Below are positions 1-7,734 of a stretch of DNA of 51,799 nt, in pieces (within the stretch, counting starts at the first letter, position 1; every line of letters starts with the position of its first letter). The notes beneath the pieces were generated by a model, which was not told where the DNA came from, made no database searches, and saw only the letters and a program-made list of their open reading frames with translations. Both the position numbers and the translations under genes were made by a program. The stretch comes from DAIPKP01 sp964539095 (GTDB lineage: Bacteria > Synergistota > Synergistia > Synergistales > Aminiphilaceae), in contig CAZIFL010000021.1 in assembly GCA_964539095.1 (NCBI GenBank), forward strand, positions 1-51,799. The letters run 5' to 3'.

Positions 1-70
1 CAATCTGGGAGGGACGCCGCTTGAGCCCTCATACACCAGATTTGACAATAACTCTTGAGGTGGAGGAGGC

Positions 71-634
71 ATGGAAGTGGATATTTACTCGAAGCATGTG
101 GCATTGAAATCGAAAATAGAAGATCTTTTTGGACGCGATACCTGGTGTGCTCTCAAGGAGTCAGATGATATTGGTACTTGGAGAAAATGCATGGAAAAGA
201 CTCTCAAAGCTCTCCATCTTTCCATACATGAAACAGTTAAAATTTATGATGAGGCCTGGATGAAAGATGTAGATCGTTGCATTCAGCATGGATTGGAAGT
301 TTCGAAGATTGTCAAAACTGTTGAAGAGCTTATCAGTGCTTTAGCCGCCACACTTTTGGAAGTCTCTTTTCTGCAAACTGGTTTTATGCCTCGAAGAAAA
401 CGCCGAAACAAGGTCGTTCCTTTGAGAAAAGAGATTTGGAAGCATGACATTTATAGGCAGGTTGTATATCTCCAAACGGAAGAGCAAAAAAAGAGGTTTT
501 TCTGGAGTAAACAACAACGAGAAATAGGATTTGAAAAACAAAAAGATCTTTATGATAAATACATGCAAAGCGGAGTCCGGAATAGGTTGTCGTATTTTGA
601 ATGGTGCAAGCAATGCGAAAAATTAAAGGGATAA
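71..634 (+). CDS. Hypothetical protein in AT-rich element end
   Basis: I do not recognise this 187-residue protein. It is rich in Lys, Glu and aromatic residues and looks mostly helical, with a basic stretch around residues 106-122 (RRKRRNKVVPLRK). No signal peptide or convincing membrane segment is visible. The ATG follows a strong GGAGGAGG Shine-Dalgarno sequence. Its base composition is clearly more AT-rich than the rest of the window. It sits between the left window edge and a truncated DUF2188 gene, inside a segment bounded on the right by a tRNA-Ser-like 3' end. The simplest reading is a cargo gene of an integrated element (inference). It could be phage- or plasmid-derived; nothing in the sequence gives a function. 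Confidence 0.6.
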   Translation: MEVDIYSKHVALKSKIEDLFGRDTWCALKESDDIGTWRKCMEKTLKALHLSIHETVKIYDEAWMKDVDRCIQHGLEVSKIVKTVEELISALAATLLEVSFLQTGFMPRRKRRNKVVPLRKEIWKHDIYRQVVYLQTEEQKKRFFWSKQQREIGFEKQKDLYDKYMQSGVRNRLSYFEWCKQCEKLKG

Positions 635-666
635 ACGATTTTTTCGCAATTTTATAGGGTGTAGTC

Positions 667-756
667 ATGGGGCGCAAAGCATGCCACGTAGTGCCTAATC
701 CTGAAGGTGGCTGGGATTCAAAGAAAAATAAGGCTCGAAGAGCATCTAAACTGTAG
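667..756 (+). pseudogene. Truncated DUF2188-like gene
   Basis: A 29-codon frame starts at ATG 667 and stops at TAG 754-756. It begins MGRKACHVVPNPEGGWDSKK, which resembles the start of DUF2188 proteins: a His-Val-Val-Pro-Asn-x-Gly-Gly-Trp segment followed by Lys-rich sequence. Family members are usually about 60-80 residues, so this copy lacks its second half. No good Shine-Dalgarno sequence precedes it. DUF2188 genes are common on mobile elements, which fits the neighbouring att-like site. It is probably a remnant, though expression of a micropeptide cannot be excluded. Confidence 0.5.
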
Positions 757-890
757 GTTGGCCTAGGGTTGTTTGCAAAATTTAAGACATTTCGAAAGAT
801 TAGAGGGAGGCATAAGGTAGAAAACTCGGTCTTTATTTGTCTCCTGATTGTCTCCAAAGCATAAAAAGCATTGCCATTACTGGTTTTTAT
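757..890. other. Gene-free AT-rich spacer next to att-like site
   Basis: About 130 bases with no convincing reading frame, Shine-Dalgarno sequence or terminator on either strand. The AT-rich composition matches the preceding 750 bases rather than the chromosome to the right. Confidence 0.4.
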
Positions 891-909
891 ATTCCCCGCG
901 CCTCCGCCA
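891..909 (+). other. Probable att site: 3' end of a tRNA-Ser gene
   Basis: The bases ATTCCCCGCGCCTCCGCCA read as the end of a tRNA: last bases of the T-loop, T-stem 3' strand CCCCG, acceptor 3' strand CGCCTCC, discriminator G and encoded CCA. The G discriminator with CCA, and the resemblance to the E. coli serT end (ATCTCTGCGCTTCCGCCA), point to tRNA-Ser. The upstream bases do not complete a T-arm or any other tRNA part, so this is a fragment. Tyrosine integrases commonly leave such a duplicated 3' end at one side of an island (established). Calling this attR, with the intact tRNA at the far side of the element beyond the left edge, is inference. Confidence 0.6.
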
Positions 910-920
910 TAGGGTATAAC

Positions 921-957
921 GTGGTCATCGAGAGAAACATAAAATCTCGATGACCAC
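921..957 (+). terminator. Perfect 13-bp hairpin, probable terminator
   Basis: Arms GTGGTCATCGAGA (921-933) and TCTCGATGACCAC (945-957) pair perfectly around an 11-base loop, followed on the + strand by TTATTTTATT. It lies 11 bases after the tRNA-Ser-like end, so it may be the original terminator of that tRNA gene, separated from it by insertion. It also lies just past the stop of the leftward peptidase gene and could serve both strands. Confidence 0.7.
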
Positions 958-962
958 TTATT

Positions 963-2606
963 TTATTGTAGGGAAAGAGCGCTCCTAGACGAATGGAGCG
1001 CTCCCTCATAAAACCTTTGAAGATCTTCGTGCATCTTCTTCAGGTTTTCCTCGTCCAGATACATCATGTGCCCCCCGGGGTACTGGTGAAACTCCAGAAC
1101 ACGCTCGGCGGTCTCTCGGGGAAGATCCATATGGGCCAGGCCGTAGCGGATGGATTCGGGGGGGCAGACCATGTCGTAGCTCCCCATGGCGGTGAAGATG
1201 CGAAGATGGGGGTCTCGCCGGATTGCTATGGCAAGATTTTCCAGAGTTTCGGGATAACCGAACTTCCCGTGGGGGAGCCCGGAAGACCAGTTCCAGTTTG
1301 CGTGAGCCTCGCCGCCGCTCAAGACGTAGGTAAGATCTGTAACGAACTGCAGATTTTCCTGAAGGTATCGTGTAAAAGCGGTGGTGAAGGGGGTGGTGAT
1401 CCGCCCCATGAGGGGATCTTCGGCGTACCTGTAGGAGCCTCCCGGGCCGGTAAGCCTGCCATCATAAAGACTCACGAAGCTACGAATGTCGTTGCGCAGC
1501 TCCCCTGCAAAAATTCTTTGAGGGATGCGGATATTCCAGTCCAGCACCGTCTCCTGAGAGATGCCGGTGAGGGTGGCCAGCTCCTCCGCCACCCGGAGTT
1601 TTTCCTCCTCATCAAGAAGGTTCCCCTTCCAGAGGGCGGGGAGATAGGTTTCCCGGGCCCAGAGGGATGCCCTTTCCCAGAGTTCTTCGGGGGTCAGGGA
1701 GGCGTTTCCCTTTCCGTGGTACTGTGCGCTCAGGGCCATGGTGGGGATTCGGTGCACAAGATGCCGTTCGTTGGTGCTGTTCCCCAGGATGTCTCCGTAA
1801 TCCAGAGCGGGGGCCACGAATATAATTCCCGAGAGGGCAATGCCGAGATCTTGAAGTGTAGGGGCGAGCCCTGCCGCCCGAATGCCTCCGTAGCTTTCTC
1901 CGAGAAGAAAGATCGGAGAGCCCCATCGGCGTTGCCGGGTGAGGTACATGCGAATCACATCTCCCATAGCCCGAACATCCTCCTGAATCCCCCAAAATTC
2001 CCTGGCTTCCTCAGATTCTTCGGGGGGGAGGCTGTACCCTGTTCCCAGAGGATCGAGAAAGACAAGATCTGTCTGGGGAAGGAGTGTCCAGGGGTTTTTC
2101 TGCACTTCGTACGGAGGGGCGGGCATGGGCTCATTCGCCTTCGCCACGGGACCGCGTACAGGGGCAAAGGCTCCCATGTGGAGCCATATGGCGGGGGATC
2201 CCGGCCCTCCGTTAAAGACAAAGGTAAGAGGGCGGGGAGGTTGTTTCCCTTCCTCCCCGGAGCTGTCGTCGTCTGCTACAGTATAGGCTACGTAGAAGAT
2301 GGAGCCGAGTTCTTTCTTTTGCCGCTCCTGATAGATCGGGATGTATCCTGCCGTGGCATCATAGGAGATCTGAAGATCTCCCAGGGAGAGGGTGTGCCTG
2401 GTAGTTACCGCTTCCCGTGGTGCCTGAAGAGAGTAGGGAGTGAACTGGTCCAAAGGGGGCGAGGGGGATACTTCTTCCTCGGAGGTGCGAGATTCTGCAC
2501 AGGGGGCGAAGACGAGGAAGCAGAAGGAAGAAAAGAAGAAAAATGAAAAGAAAAAGAAGAAGAACACAAGGGAGACCCCAGGGGAAAAGGGCTTTTTTCG
2601 AAGCAT
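963..2606 (-). CDS. Secreted S10-type serine carboxypeptidase
   Basis: A 547-residue serine hydrolase of peptidase family S10. Visible motifs are the oxyanion segment NGGPG (about 132-136), LDPLGTGYS (184-192), the nucleophile elbow GESYGG with Ser about 238, and a C-terminal GGHMMYLDEE that supplies the catalytic His. The family removes C-terminal amino acids from peptides, consistent with an organism that feeds on peptides. The N-terminus has three basic residues then a very Phe-rich hydrophobic stretch, so export or membrane anchoring is likely. I chose ATG 2606 because AGGAGG lies 8 bases upstream. The frame stays open for 77 more codons, but that extension overlaps the DUF134 gene and has no such site. 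The peptide substrate is unknown. Confidence 0.85.
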   Translation of the reverse strand: MLRKKPFSPGVSLVFFFFFFSFFFFSSFCFLVFAPCAESRTSEEEVSPSPPLDQFTPYSLQAPREAVTTRHTLSLGDLQISYDATAGYIPIYQERQKKELGSIFYVAYTVADDDSSGEEGKQPPRPLTFVFNGGPGSPAIWLHMGAFAPVRGPVAKANEPMPAPPYEVQKNPWTLLPQTDLVFLDPLGTGYSLPPEESEEAREFWGIQEDVRAMGDVIRMYLTRQRRWGSPIFLLGESYGGIRAAGLAPTLQDLGIALSGIIFVAPALDYGDILGNSTNERHLVHRIPTMALSAQYHGKGNASLTPEELWERASLWARETYLPALWKGNLLDEEEKLRVAEELATLTGISQETVLDWNIRIPQRIFAGELRNDIRSFVSLYDGRLTGPGGSYRYAEDPLMGRITTPFTTAFTRYLQENLQFVTDLTYVLSGGEAHANWNWSSGLPHGKFGYPETLENLAIAIRRDPHLRIFTAMGSYDMVCPPESIRYGLAHMDLPRETAERVLEFHQYPGGHMMYLDEENLKKMHEDLQRFYEGALHSSRSALSLQ

Positions 2607-2673
2607 GAGAAAACCTCCTGATTTTTTTGATGTAATCTTTGTGACATCTCTATCTCTATCCCGGCTCTCCGGT

Positions 2674-3195
2674 CTATCTCTCGCTTTCGGAAGTGTCGGC
2701 GGGAGAATGAGTATTTTTCTGGCTTCGAAATCCCCGTTTGCGATGGCCTCTGCAGCAGGAAGAAGGATCTGATAAAGGATCTGATGGATCGTTCTGAATC
2801 TCCCGACTCTGGCAGGCGGGGCATTCCTGATGTTCAAGAGAATCCTTTTCCATGCTTCCCCAGGAGTGGCGACATCGTTTGCAGCGAAAGCCGCGGCCTT
2901 CCACCGTCACCTTCCCCCCTTCGATGTGAAGCCCTTTGCCGAGAATAAGGCACTCCGCTATTTTTCTGCGTGCCCCGTTAAGAATGTTTCCGAAGGTCTG
3001 CCGGGAGATCTGCATGTGTTCCGCCGCATGCTGATGATAGAGCCCCTCCAGATCTGCCAGCCGAAGGGCTTCGAGTTCATCCAGGTTCAGAGTGAGTATG
3101 TTCTCCTTTTGGAGTTCCCCCTCCTCTCCCTCCGGGAGAAAGGTAGTTGAGGAGGGGATATTGCTGATCATCCGGTTTTTTTTTGGTCTTGGCAT
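2674..3195 (-). CDS. UPF0251 (DUF134) DNA-binding protein
   Basis: A 173-residue member of the UPF0251/DUF134 family, small putative DNA-binding proteins. The family signature is visible: MPRPKKNR at the start, LNLDELEALRLADLEGLYHQ, and a helix-turn-helix-like segment AAEHMQISRQTFGNILNGAR (about 57-77). Two CxxC pairs further on (CKRC about 105-108 and CPAC about 124-127) could bind a metal. The last 40 residues are polar and low in complexity. GGAG lies 7 bases before the ATG. It precedes the carboxypeptidase by 67 bases on the same strand, so the two may be co-transcribed. It is divergent from the efflux operon and might regulate it (inference). Confidence 0.8.
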   Translation of the reverse strand: MPRPKKNRMISNIPSSTTFLPEGEEGELQKENILTLNLDELEALRLADLEGLYHQHAAEHMQISRQTFGNILNGARRKIAECLILGKGLHIEGGKVTVEGRGFRCKRCRHSWGSMEKDSLEHQECPACQSREIQNDPSDPLSDPSSCCRGHRKRGFRSQKNTHSPADTSESER

Positions 3196-3290
3196 GGAAT
3201 ATCTCCTATCTTCGTATCGTCATTCCAGATTTTCTGGATTTTTTATTGGCCTCGTCGTGTATCTTTTGAAGGAAGAATGTTTTCCTCTCT

Positions 3291-3318
3291 TTGCCAGGAA
3301 GTGCAGAAGAAGTATAGA
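3291..3318 (+). promoter_or_regulatory. Candidate promoter of the efflux operon
   Basis: TTGCCA (3291-3296) and TATAGA (3313-3318) are separated by 16 bases, 44 bases ahead of the first RND gene. A TCCAGA-TTT-TCTGGA palindrome followed by a T-run lies just upstream (3224-3245), between this gene and the divergent DUF134 gene. It could be an operator or a weak terminator. Confidence 0.4.
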
Positions 3319-3361
3319 ATAGCCCTATGAATTCTACCATGTCCCCTTTCCGAAAAGAACG

Positions 3362-6300
3362 ATGAGATTTCTCGCATATTGGATATACCATCCTGTGGGC
3401 ACCTCCATGGGGGCGCTTCTGGTGCTTCTTCTCGGCATGGCGGCTTTTTTGTACACTCCGGTGGATTTGCTTCCTTCGCTGGAGACTCCCCGCATTACCA
3501 TCTACACGTCCTATCCCCATGCTACCCCCCGAGAGGTGGAACAGGGCATTACAGAGCCTTTGGAAAAGGCTTTGGCGGGTATTCAGGGGCTTCGGAGGAT
3601 TTCCTCATCCTCTTCTGAGGGGGGGAGCTATGTGGTGGGTGAGTTCTTCTGGGGCACCTCCATGGAGAGTGCTCTGGAGGAGGTGCGAGAAAGGGTACGG
3701 CAGCAGCAGGAGGTTCTTCCGAAGGATGCGGATCCTCCGCTGGTGCGCAGATTTGACAGTCAGGCCATCCCCCTGATGACGCTGAGCTACGCCACCTCTA
3801 TTGATCCTTATCATGCCCGGCAATATCTGGATTCTCACGTAATACACCAGCTGGAGAGAGTTCCCGGGGTCTCTTCGGCGCTTCTCTGGGGGGAGGGAGC
3901 CCGGGAGGTGCGGGTGGATCTTGATGTTTATAAAATGAAGGATTTCGGAATATCCGTCTCCCAGGTGGTGCAGGCCTTGGAGGAGGCGAATCTCTCCTCC
4001 CCCGGAGGAAGGCTCTCTCTGGGGGAGCACTCGGTGGGGTTGCGAATTCCCGGAAAGTACGCCTCTCTGGAGCAGATCGGTGATACGGTGATCTCCTACC
4101 GCCAGGGGCGTACTATACCATTGAGAGCTTTTGCAGGAGTAACCTTCGTTTCCGTAGAGCGCCCCTATATCTATCGGGTAAACCGGAATGCTTCAGTGCA
4201 GATCACCATCTACAAGGGCTCCGGAGAGAATACCGTGGCTGTGGCAGATCGTATCTATGATGTGCTGAGGAGAATAAACAGGGATCTCCCGGCGGGTGAG
4301 CTGGTTACTCTCTTCGATTCCTCCCGGTATGTTCGGGAATCTCTTTCCAGCGTGGCCTATGCGGGTATTGGAGGGGGTGTTCTTGCTCTGGGGGTGCTCT
4401 TTCTCTTTCTTCGAAGTTTGGGAGCCACTCTCGTGGTGGGGGCTGCTGTCCCCTTTTCCGTGGCGGCTTGCTTCGGTCTCATGAGGCTGCAGGGGTTTTC
4501 TCTCAATATCATGAGCCTTGGGGGGCTTGCTCTCGGTCTTGGAATGTTGGTGGATAATGCGGTGGTGGTGCTGGAAAATATCTATGGCAAACGAAAAGTG
4601 TGCAGCGACCCCGCCGAGGCAGCCCTGGAAGGGACTCGGGAGGTAGTTTTCCCCGTTCTGGGGGGCACTCTCACCACCGGGGCGGTCTTTCTCCCCCTCT
4701 TCTTTTTTCAGGGGATGTCGGGTATTCTTTTTCGGGAGCTTGGCTCTGTGGTGATGCTGAGCCTTCTCGCCTCTCTTGTGGTGGCCCTTACCCTCGTCCC
4801 CATGCTTTCGCGCTTTTTTGTTCCTCCTCTGGAGACTTCTCTTGTCTCTTCGGGGGAGATGGGGGGCATCGCCAGAATATACGAAGATCTTCTCTCATGG
4901 ATCTTTCAGCATCCCCGAAAGGGGGGAATTCTCTTTCTGGGGGGAGCTATGGGGGTGCTGTTGCTCCTCCCCCATATCGGGAGTGAACTCGTACCTCCCA
5001 CGGATGAATCAGAGCTGCGCATCTCCTTTTCTATGCAGCAGGGGACACCTCTTGAGACTCGGGAAGCCATGATGATGGGAATCGAAAAAGTGTTGGAAGA
5101 ATCGGTTCCAGAGATCCGTATTATGCAGGGTGCCGCAGACTATGCTGCGGAGGGCGGTGTCTTTCGTCTTGCTCTTGCTCCCCGGAGCGAGCGGAGCCGG
5201 GGGGTTCAAGAAATTGCCGGGGAGGTACACGAGATACTTCAGAAGATTCCGGGTATCCAGGGGTGGGTGCGGATTCCCAGCAGCATTCTTGGCAATCTTC
5301 TCGGCGGATCAGGAGAGCAGTCCCTCTCTGTGGAGATTCGAGGGTTTGATCCCCAGGTGGCGGGCGTTCTGGGGGAGGAAGTGGTGCGCCAGGCAGAGAG
5401 TCTTCGGGGGGTTACGGATGCCTCTCTGGGGGAGGTGCGGGGGTTTCCGGAGTATCATCTCCTGATAGACCGGGAAAAGGCATCTTCTCGTGGTATGCAT
5501 AGAGGAGATATCGCCCGGACCGTGCGCTCTCTTCTTGCGGGAAGAACGGCGGGAGAGTTTTTCCGCGAAGGAAGCTTTTTTCCCCTCCGCCTTCAGGGAG
5601 AGGGGCTTCAGGATAAGAGCATGAAGGAGCTTCTTCAGCTTCCTCTGGCAGTCGGGGAGGGCGTTCTGGAACTTGGAAATGTAGCCACATCCCTTCTTGC
5701 CCGAGGGGCCCTCTCCATCTCCCGAAAGGACCGTCAGAGAGTGCGCTATGTAACTATTGCCGCTCCCTCCCGTCCTCCTGGAGACCTTTTAAAGGATCTC
5801 CGAGCCCTTCTGGAAGATCTTCCCCTTCCCGAGGGATATTCCCTCTCCTTTGGAGGAGCCTGGGAAGAGCAGAGCCGTTCCTTTCGGGAGCTGTACCGGA
5901 GCATCCTTCTGGCACTTCTTCTCGTCTACATGATATTGGCCTGTCAGTTTGAATCACTTTTGGAACCCCTGCTGGTGATGACATCGGTCCCCCTGAGCAT
6001 GCTGGGGGTGATCCTCATGCTCTTTCTCACGGATACTACCTGGAATCTACAATCCCTTATGGGATGCCTCGTACTTACAGGGGTGGGGGTGAATAATGCC
6101 CTTCTGTTGGTCTATCAGGGGGGATACTACGAAAAGAGGCAGGGTTTTTCTGCGAAAGAGGCGGCTCTGCGAGCTGCCCAGGAGAGGCTTCGCCCTATTC
6201 TCATGACCTCCTGTTCCACCGGCATTGCCCTGATCCCCTTGGCTTTCGGATGGGGGGGTGAGATGCAGGCTCCTCTGGCCCGGGCGGTGATCGGAGGGCT

Positions 6301-6382
6301 TGTAACCTCTACTCTGGTGAGCCTTCTGGGAATTCCCCTTCTCTACGAGGTGCTGCGCCGGAGAAGAACGGGAGGAAGGTAG
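3362..6382 (+). CDS. RND efflux permease, first of two
   Basis: A 1006-residue resistance-nodulation-division inner-membrane transporter (AcrB/MdtB type, COG0841), close to the usual length. The family architecture is visible: N-terminal TM1, a periplasmic porter domain with YPHATPREVE, TM4 with GMLVDNAVVVLENI (Asp398, Asn399), a second periplasmic half and the final TM bundle ending RLRPILMTS. In the TM10 segment the second permease of this operon has VNNAILLVDQ, but here it is VNNALLLVYQ, with Tyr918 in place of the acidic residue. No strong Shine-Dalgarno sequence precedes ATG 3362, but the protein start aligns with the family. It is first in the operon with adaptor, second RND and outer-membrane channel. 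Likely a multidrug pump subunit, perhaps half of a heteromeric permease. Confidence 0.88.
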   Translation: MRFLAYWIYHPVGTSMGALLVLLLGMAAFLYTPVDLLPSLETPRITIYTSYPHATPREVEQGITEPLEKALAGIQGLRRISSSSSEGGSYVVGEFFWGTSMESALEEVRERVRQQQEVLPKDADPPLVRRFDSQAIPLMTLSYATSIDPYHARQYLDSHVIHQLERVPGVSSALLWGEGAREVRVDLDVYKMKDFGISVSQVVQALEEANLSSPGGRLSLGEHSVGLRIPGKYASLEQIGDTVISYRQGRTIPLRAFAGVTFVSVERPYIYRVNRNASVQITIYKGSGENTVAVADRIYDVLRRINRDLPAGELVTLFDSSRYVRESLSSVAYAGIGGGVLALGVLFLFLRSLGATLVVGAAVPFSVAACFGLMRLQGFSLNIMSLGGLALGLGMLVDNAVVVLENIYGKRKVCSDPAEAALEGTREVVFPVLGGTLTTGAVFLPLFFFQGMSGILFRELGSVVMLSLLASLVVALTLVPMLSRFFVPPLETSLVSSGEMGGIARIYEDLLSWIFQHPRKGGILFLGGAMGVLLLLPHIGSELVPPTDESELRISFSMQQGTPLETREAMMMGIEKVLEESVPEIRIMQGAADYAAEGGVFRLALAPRSERSRGVQEIAGEVHEILQKIPGIQGWVRIPSSILGNLLGGSGEQSLSVEIRGFDPQVAGVLGEEVVRQAESLRGVTDASLGEVRGFPEYHLLIDREKASSRGMHRGDIARTVRSLLAGRTAGEFFREGSFFPLRLQGEGLQDKSMKELLQLPLAVGEGVLELGNVATSLLARGALSISRKDRQRVRYVTIAAPSRPPGDLLKDLRALLEDLPLPEGYSLSFGGAWEEQSRSFRELYRSILLALLLVYMILACQFESLLEPLLVMTSVPLSMLGVILMLFLTDTTWNLQSLMGCLVLTGVGVNNALLLVYQGGYYEKRQGFSAKEAALRAAQERLRPILMTSCSTGIALIPLAFGWGGEMQAPLARAVIGGLVTSTLVSLLGIPLLYEVLRRRRTGGR

Positions 6383-6420
6383 CGGCGAGGAGTGACGCTT
6401 TACACTTCTTTACAAATTCC

Positions 6421-6449
6421 TTGTTTTTCTTTGCCAAAAAAGCTTTATG
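6421..6449 (+). promoter_or_regulatory. Possible internal promoter before the adaptor gene
   Basis: TTGTTT (6421-6426), a 17-base spacer and TTTATG (6444-6449) lie in the 122-base gap between the first RND gene and the adaptor gene. The match is weak. The gap is long compared with the coupled genes downstream, so separate expression is possible. Confidence 0.2.
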
Positions 6450-6504
6450 CTGGCAGGCGGACAATAAAGACCCTACATCTACGTGTTGAAGAAGGTGGCT
6501 TAAA

Positions 6505-7734
6505 ATGGGAAAGAAAGTGGCAATTCTTGTGGGGATACTTCTTTTCGGATTCCTGGGATGGAAAATATACGATCGGATACAGCATAACCAGGAGGCGGCG
6601 AATATCCATAGACCCCCCTCCAGAGCGGTGGCAGTAGCCGTGGCTCCTCTTGAAAGAAGAGATCTTCAGAGACGGCGTGTTTTTACGGGAACGCTCAAAC
6701 CCTCTCTTTATTTTGATGTGGCTCCCCGGGTAGGAGGAAGAATTATCGAAATGCCCGTTCACATGGGGGATGCAGTGCGTCCTGGGGATTTTCTGGTGCG
6801 TCTGGATGATCAGGATTACCGCCTGGAATATGATCAGCTCAAGGCAGAGGTGGATGTGGCACGGGCCCGGCGGGATGCACAGAAGACTGCCACGGCGGCC
6901 CGAAAGAAGGAATTTGATCGGGCTAAAACGCTTGCAAAAAAGAACATGATCTCCGATGCGCAGTATGATGATGCGGAGACAGCCTATAAAACCGCCGTGG
7001 AAAATGAAAAGGTGGCCCAGGCGCAACTCCGGCAGGGGGAATCCCGGCTTCGCCTGGCGGAGGTGCGTCTTCAGGACTGCCTTCTCCGGGTACCCCAGGG
7101 AGAGAGGATAGGGGATCGTGTATTTTATGTAGGCTCCTCTTATGTGGAACTTGGAGCCCTTGTAAAGGCAAACGAGCCTCTGCTTTCTCTCATGGATATC
7201 CGAACGCTCAAGGGGCAGTTCTACGTTACCGAGAGAGAATATGCTCTCATACATTCTGGTATCACCGCCTTGCTTCGTGTAGACGCCTATCCGGAGCGAT
7301 CCTTTCCCGCCCGGGTGGAGCGGGTATCCTTTCTTGTGGAGGAGCAGAGCCGCCAGGCTTTGGTGGAGCTTTCCATCCCCAATGAAGAGCTTCTCCTCCG
7401 GCCGGGGATGTTCATGAAGGCTGATGTGGTCCTGGAAGAGAAGTCCCAGGCTCTGGCGGCTCCTCTGGAGGCTCTCTGCGAACGGGAGGGAGAACGGGGA
7501 ATCTTTCTGGTGGATGCCGAAGGCAAGAAGGCCTTCTTCCAGAAGATACTTCCGGGAATTCAAGATAAAGGAATGATAGAGATTCTGAAGCCCCAAGAGC
7601 TTGAAGGGCTTGCGGTTATTCTCGGTCATCACCTTCTCGGAGCTGGGGGAGGGGATGTGCTTATCCCCGAAGCCTCTTCCCCCTCTCAGGGATCTCCCGC
7701 TCCGGAAAAGAAAAAGAGCCGGGAAACCTCATGA
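6505..7734 (+). CDS. RND periplasmic adaptor (membrane fusion protein)
   Basis: A 409-residue HlyD/AcrA-family adaptor joining the RND permease to the outer-membrane channel. An N-terminal anchor (VAILVGILLFGFLGWKI, about 5-21) holds it at the inner membrane. A lipoyl/barrel-sandwich half starts around APRVGGRIIEMPVHMGDAVR (about 73-92). A helical hairpin rich in Ala, Lys and Glu spans about 110-185, followed by the second lipoyl half and beta-barrel. There is no lipobox, so it is anchored by the TM helix rather than by lipid. The start is ATG 6505, with AAGGTGG upstream. Its stop overlaps the ATG of the second RND gene (ATGA), implying translational coupling. Confidence 0.9.
   Translation: MGKKVAILVGILLFGFLGWKIYDRIQHNQEAANIHRPPSRAVAVAVAPLERRDLQRRRVFTGTLKPSLYFDVAPRVGGRIIEMPVHMGDAVRPGDFLVRLDDQDYRLEYDQLKAEVDVARARRDAQKTATAARKKEFDRAKTLAKKNMISDAQYDDAETAYKTAVENEKVAQAQLRQGESRLRLAEVRLQDCLLRVPQGERIGDRVFYVGSSYVELGALVKANEPLLSLMDIRTLKGQFYVTEREYALIHSGITALLRVDAYPERSFPARVERVSFLVEEQSRQALVELSIPNEELLLRPGMFMKADVVLEEKSQALAAPLEALCEREGERGIFLVDAEGKKAFFQKILPGIQDKGMIEILKPQELEGLAVILGHHLLGAGGGDVLIPEASSPSQGSPAPEKKKSRETS

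Noticed and set aside
1..24. End of an upstream gene (reading frame ending in TGA at 22-24).
   Set aside because: Only seven codons are visible, which cannot support a call.
891..909. tmRNA (ssrA) 3' end as the source of the att-like sequence.
   Set aside because: The discriminator before CCA is G, typical of tRNA-Ser; tmRNA normally has A there. The arms also fit tRNA-Ser better.
993..2546. Long open frame on the + strand opposite the carboxypeptidase gene.
   Set aside because: It is an antisense shadow: low-complexity Gly/Pro/Arg-rich translation, no ribosome site and no family resemblance, while the minus strand carries complete catalytic motifs.
3339..3365. Eight-codon frame overlapping the start of the first RND gene, as a regulatory leader peptide.
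   Set aside because: There is no ribosome site and nothing distinctive in its codons; the overlap is likely chance.
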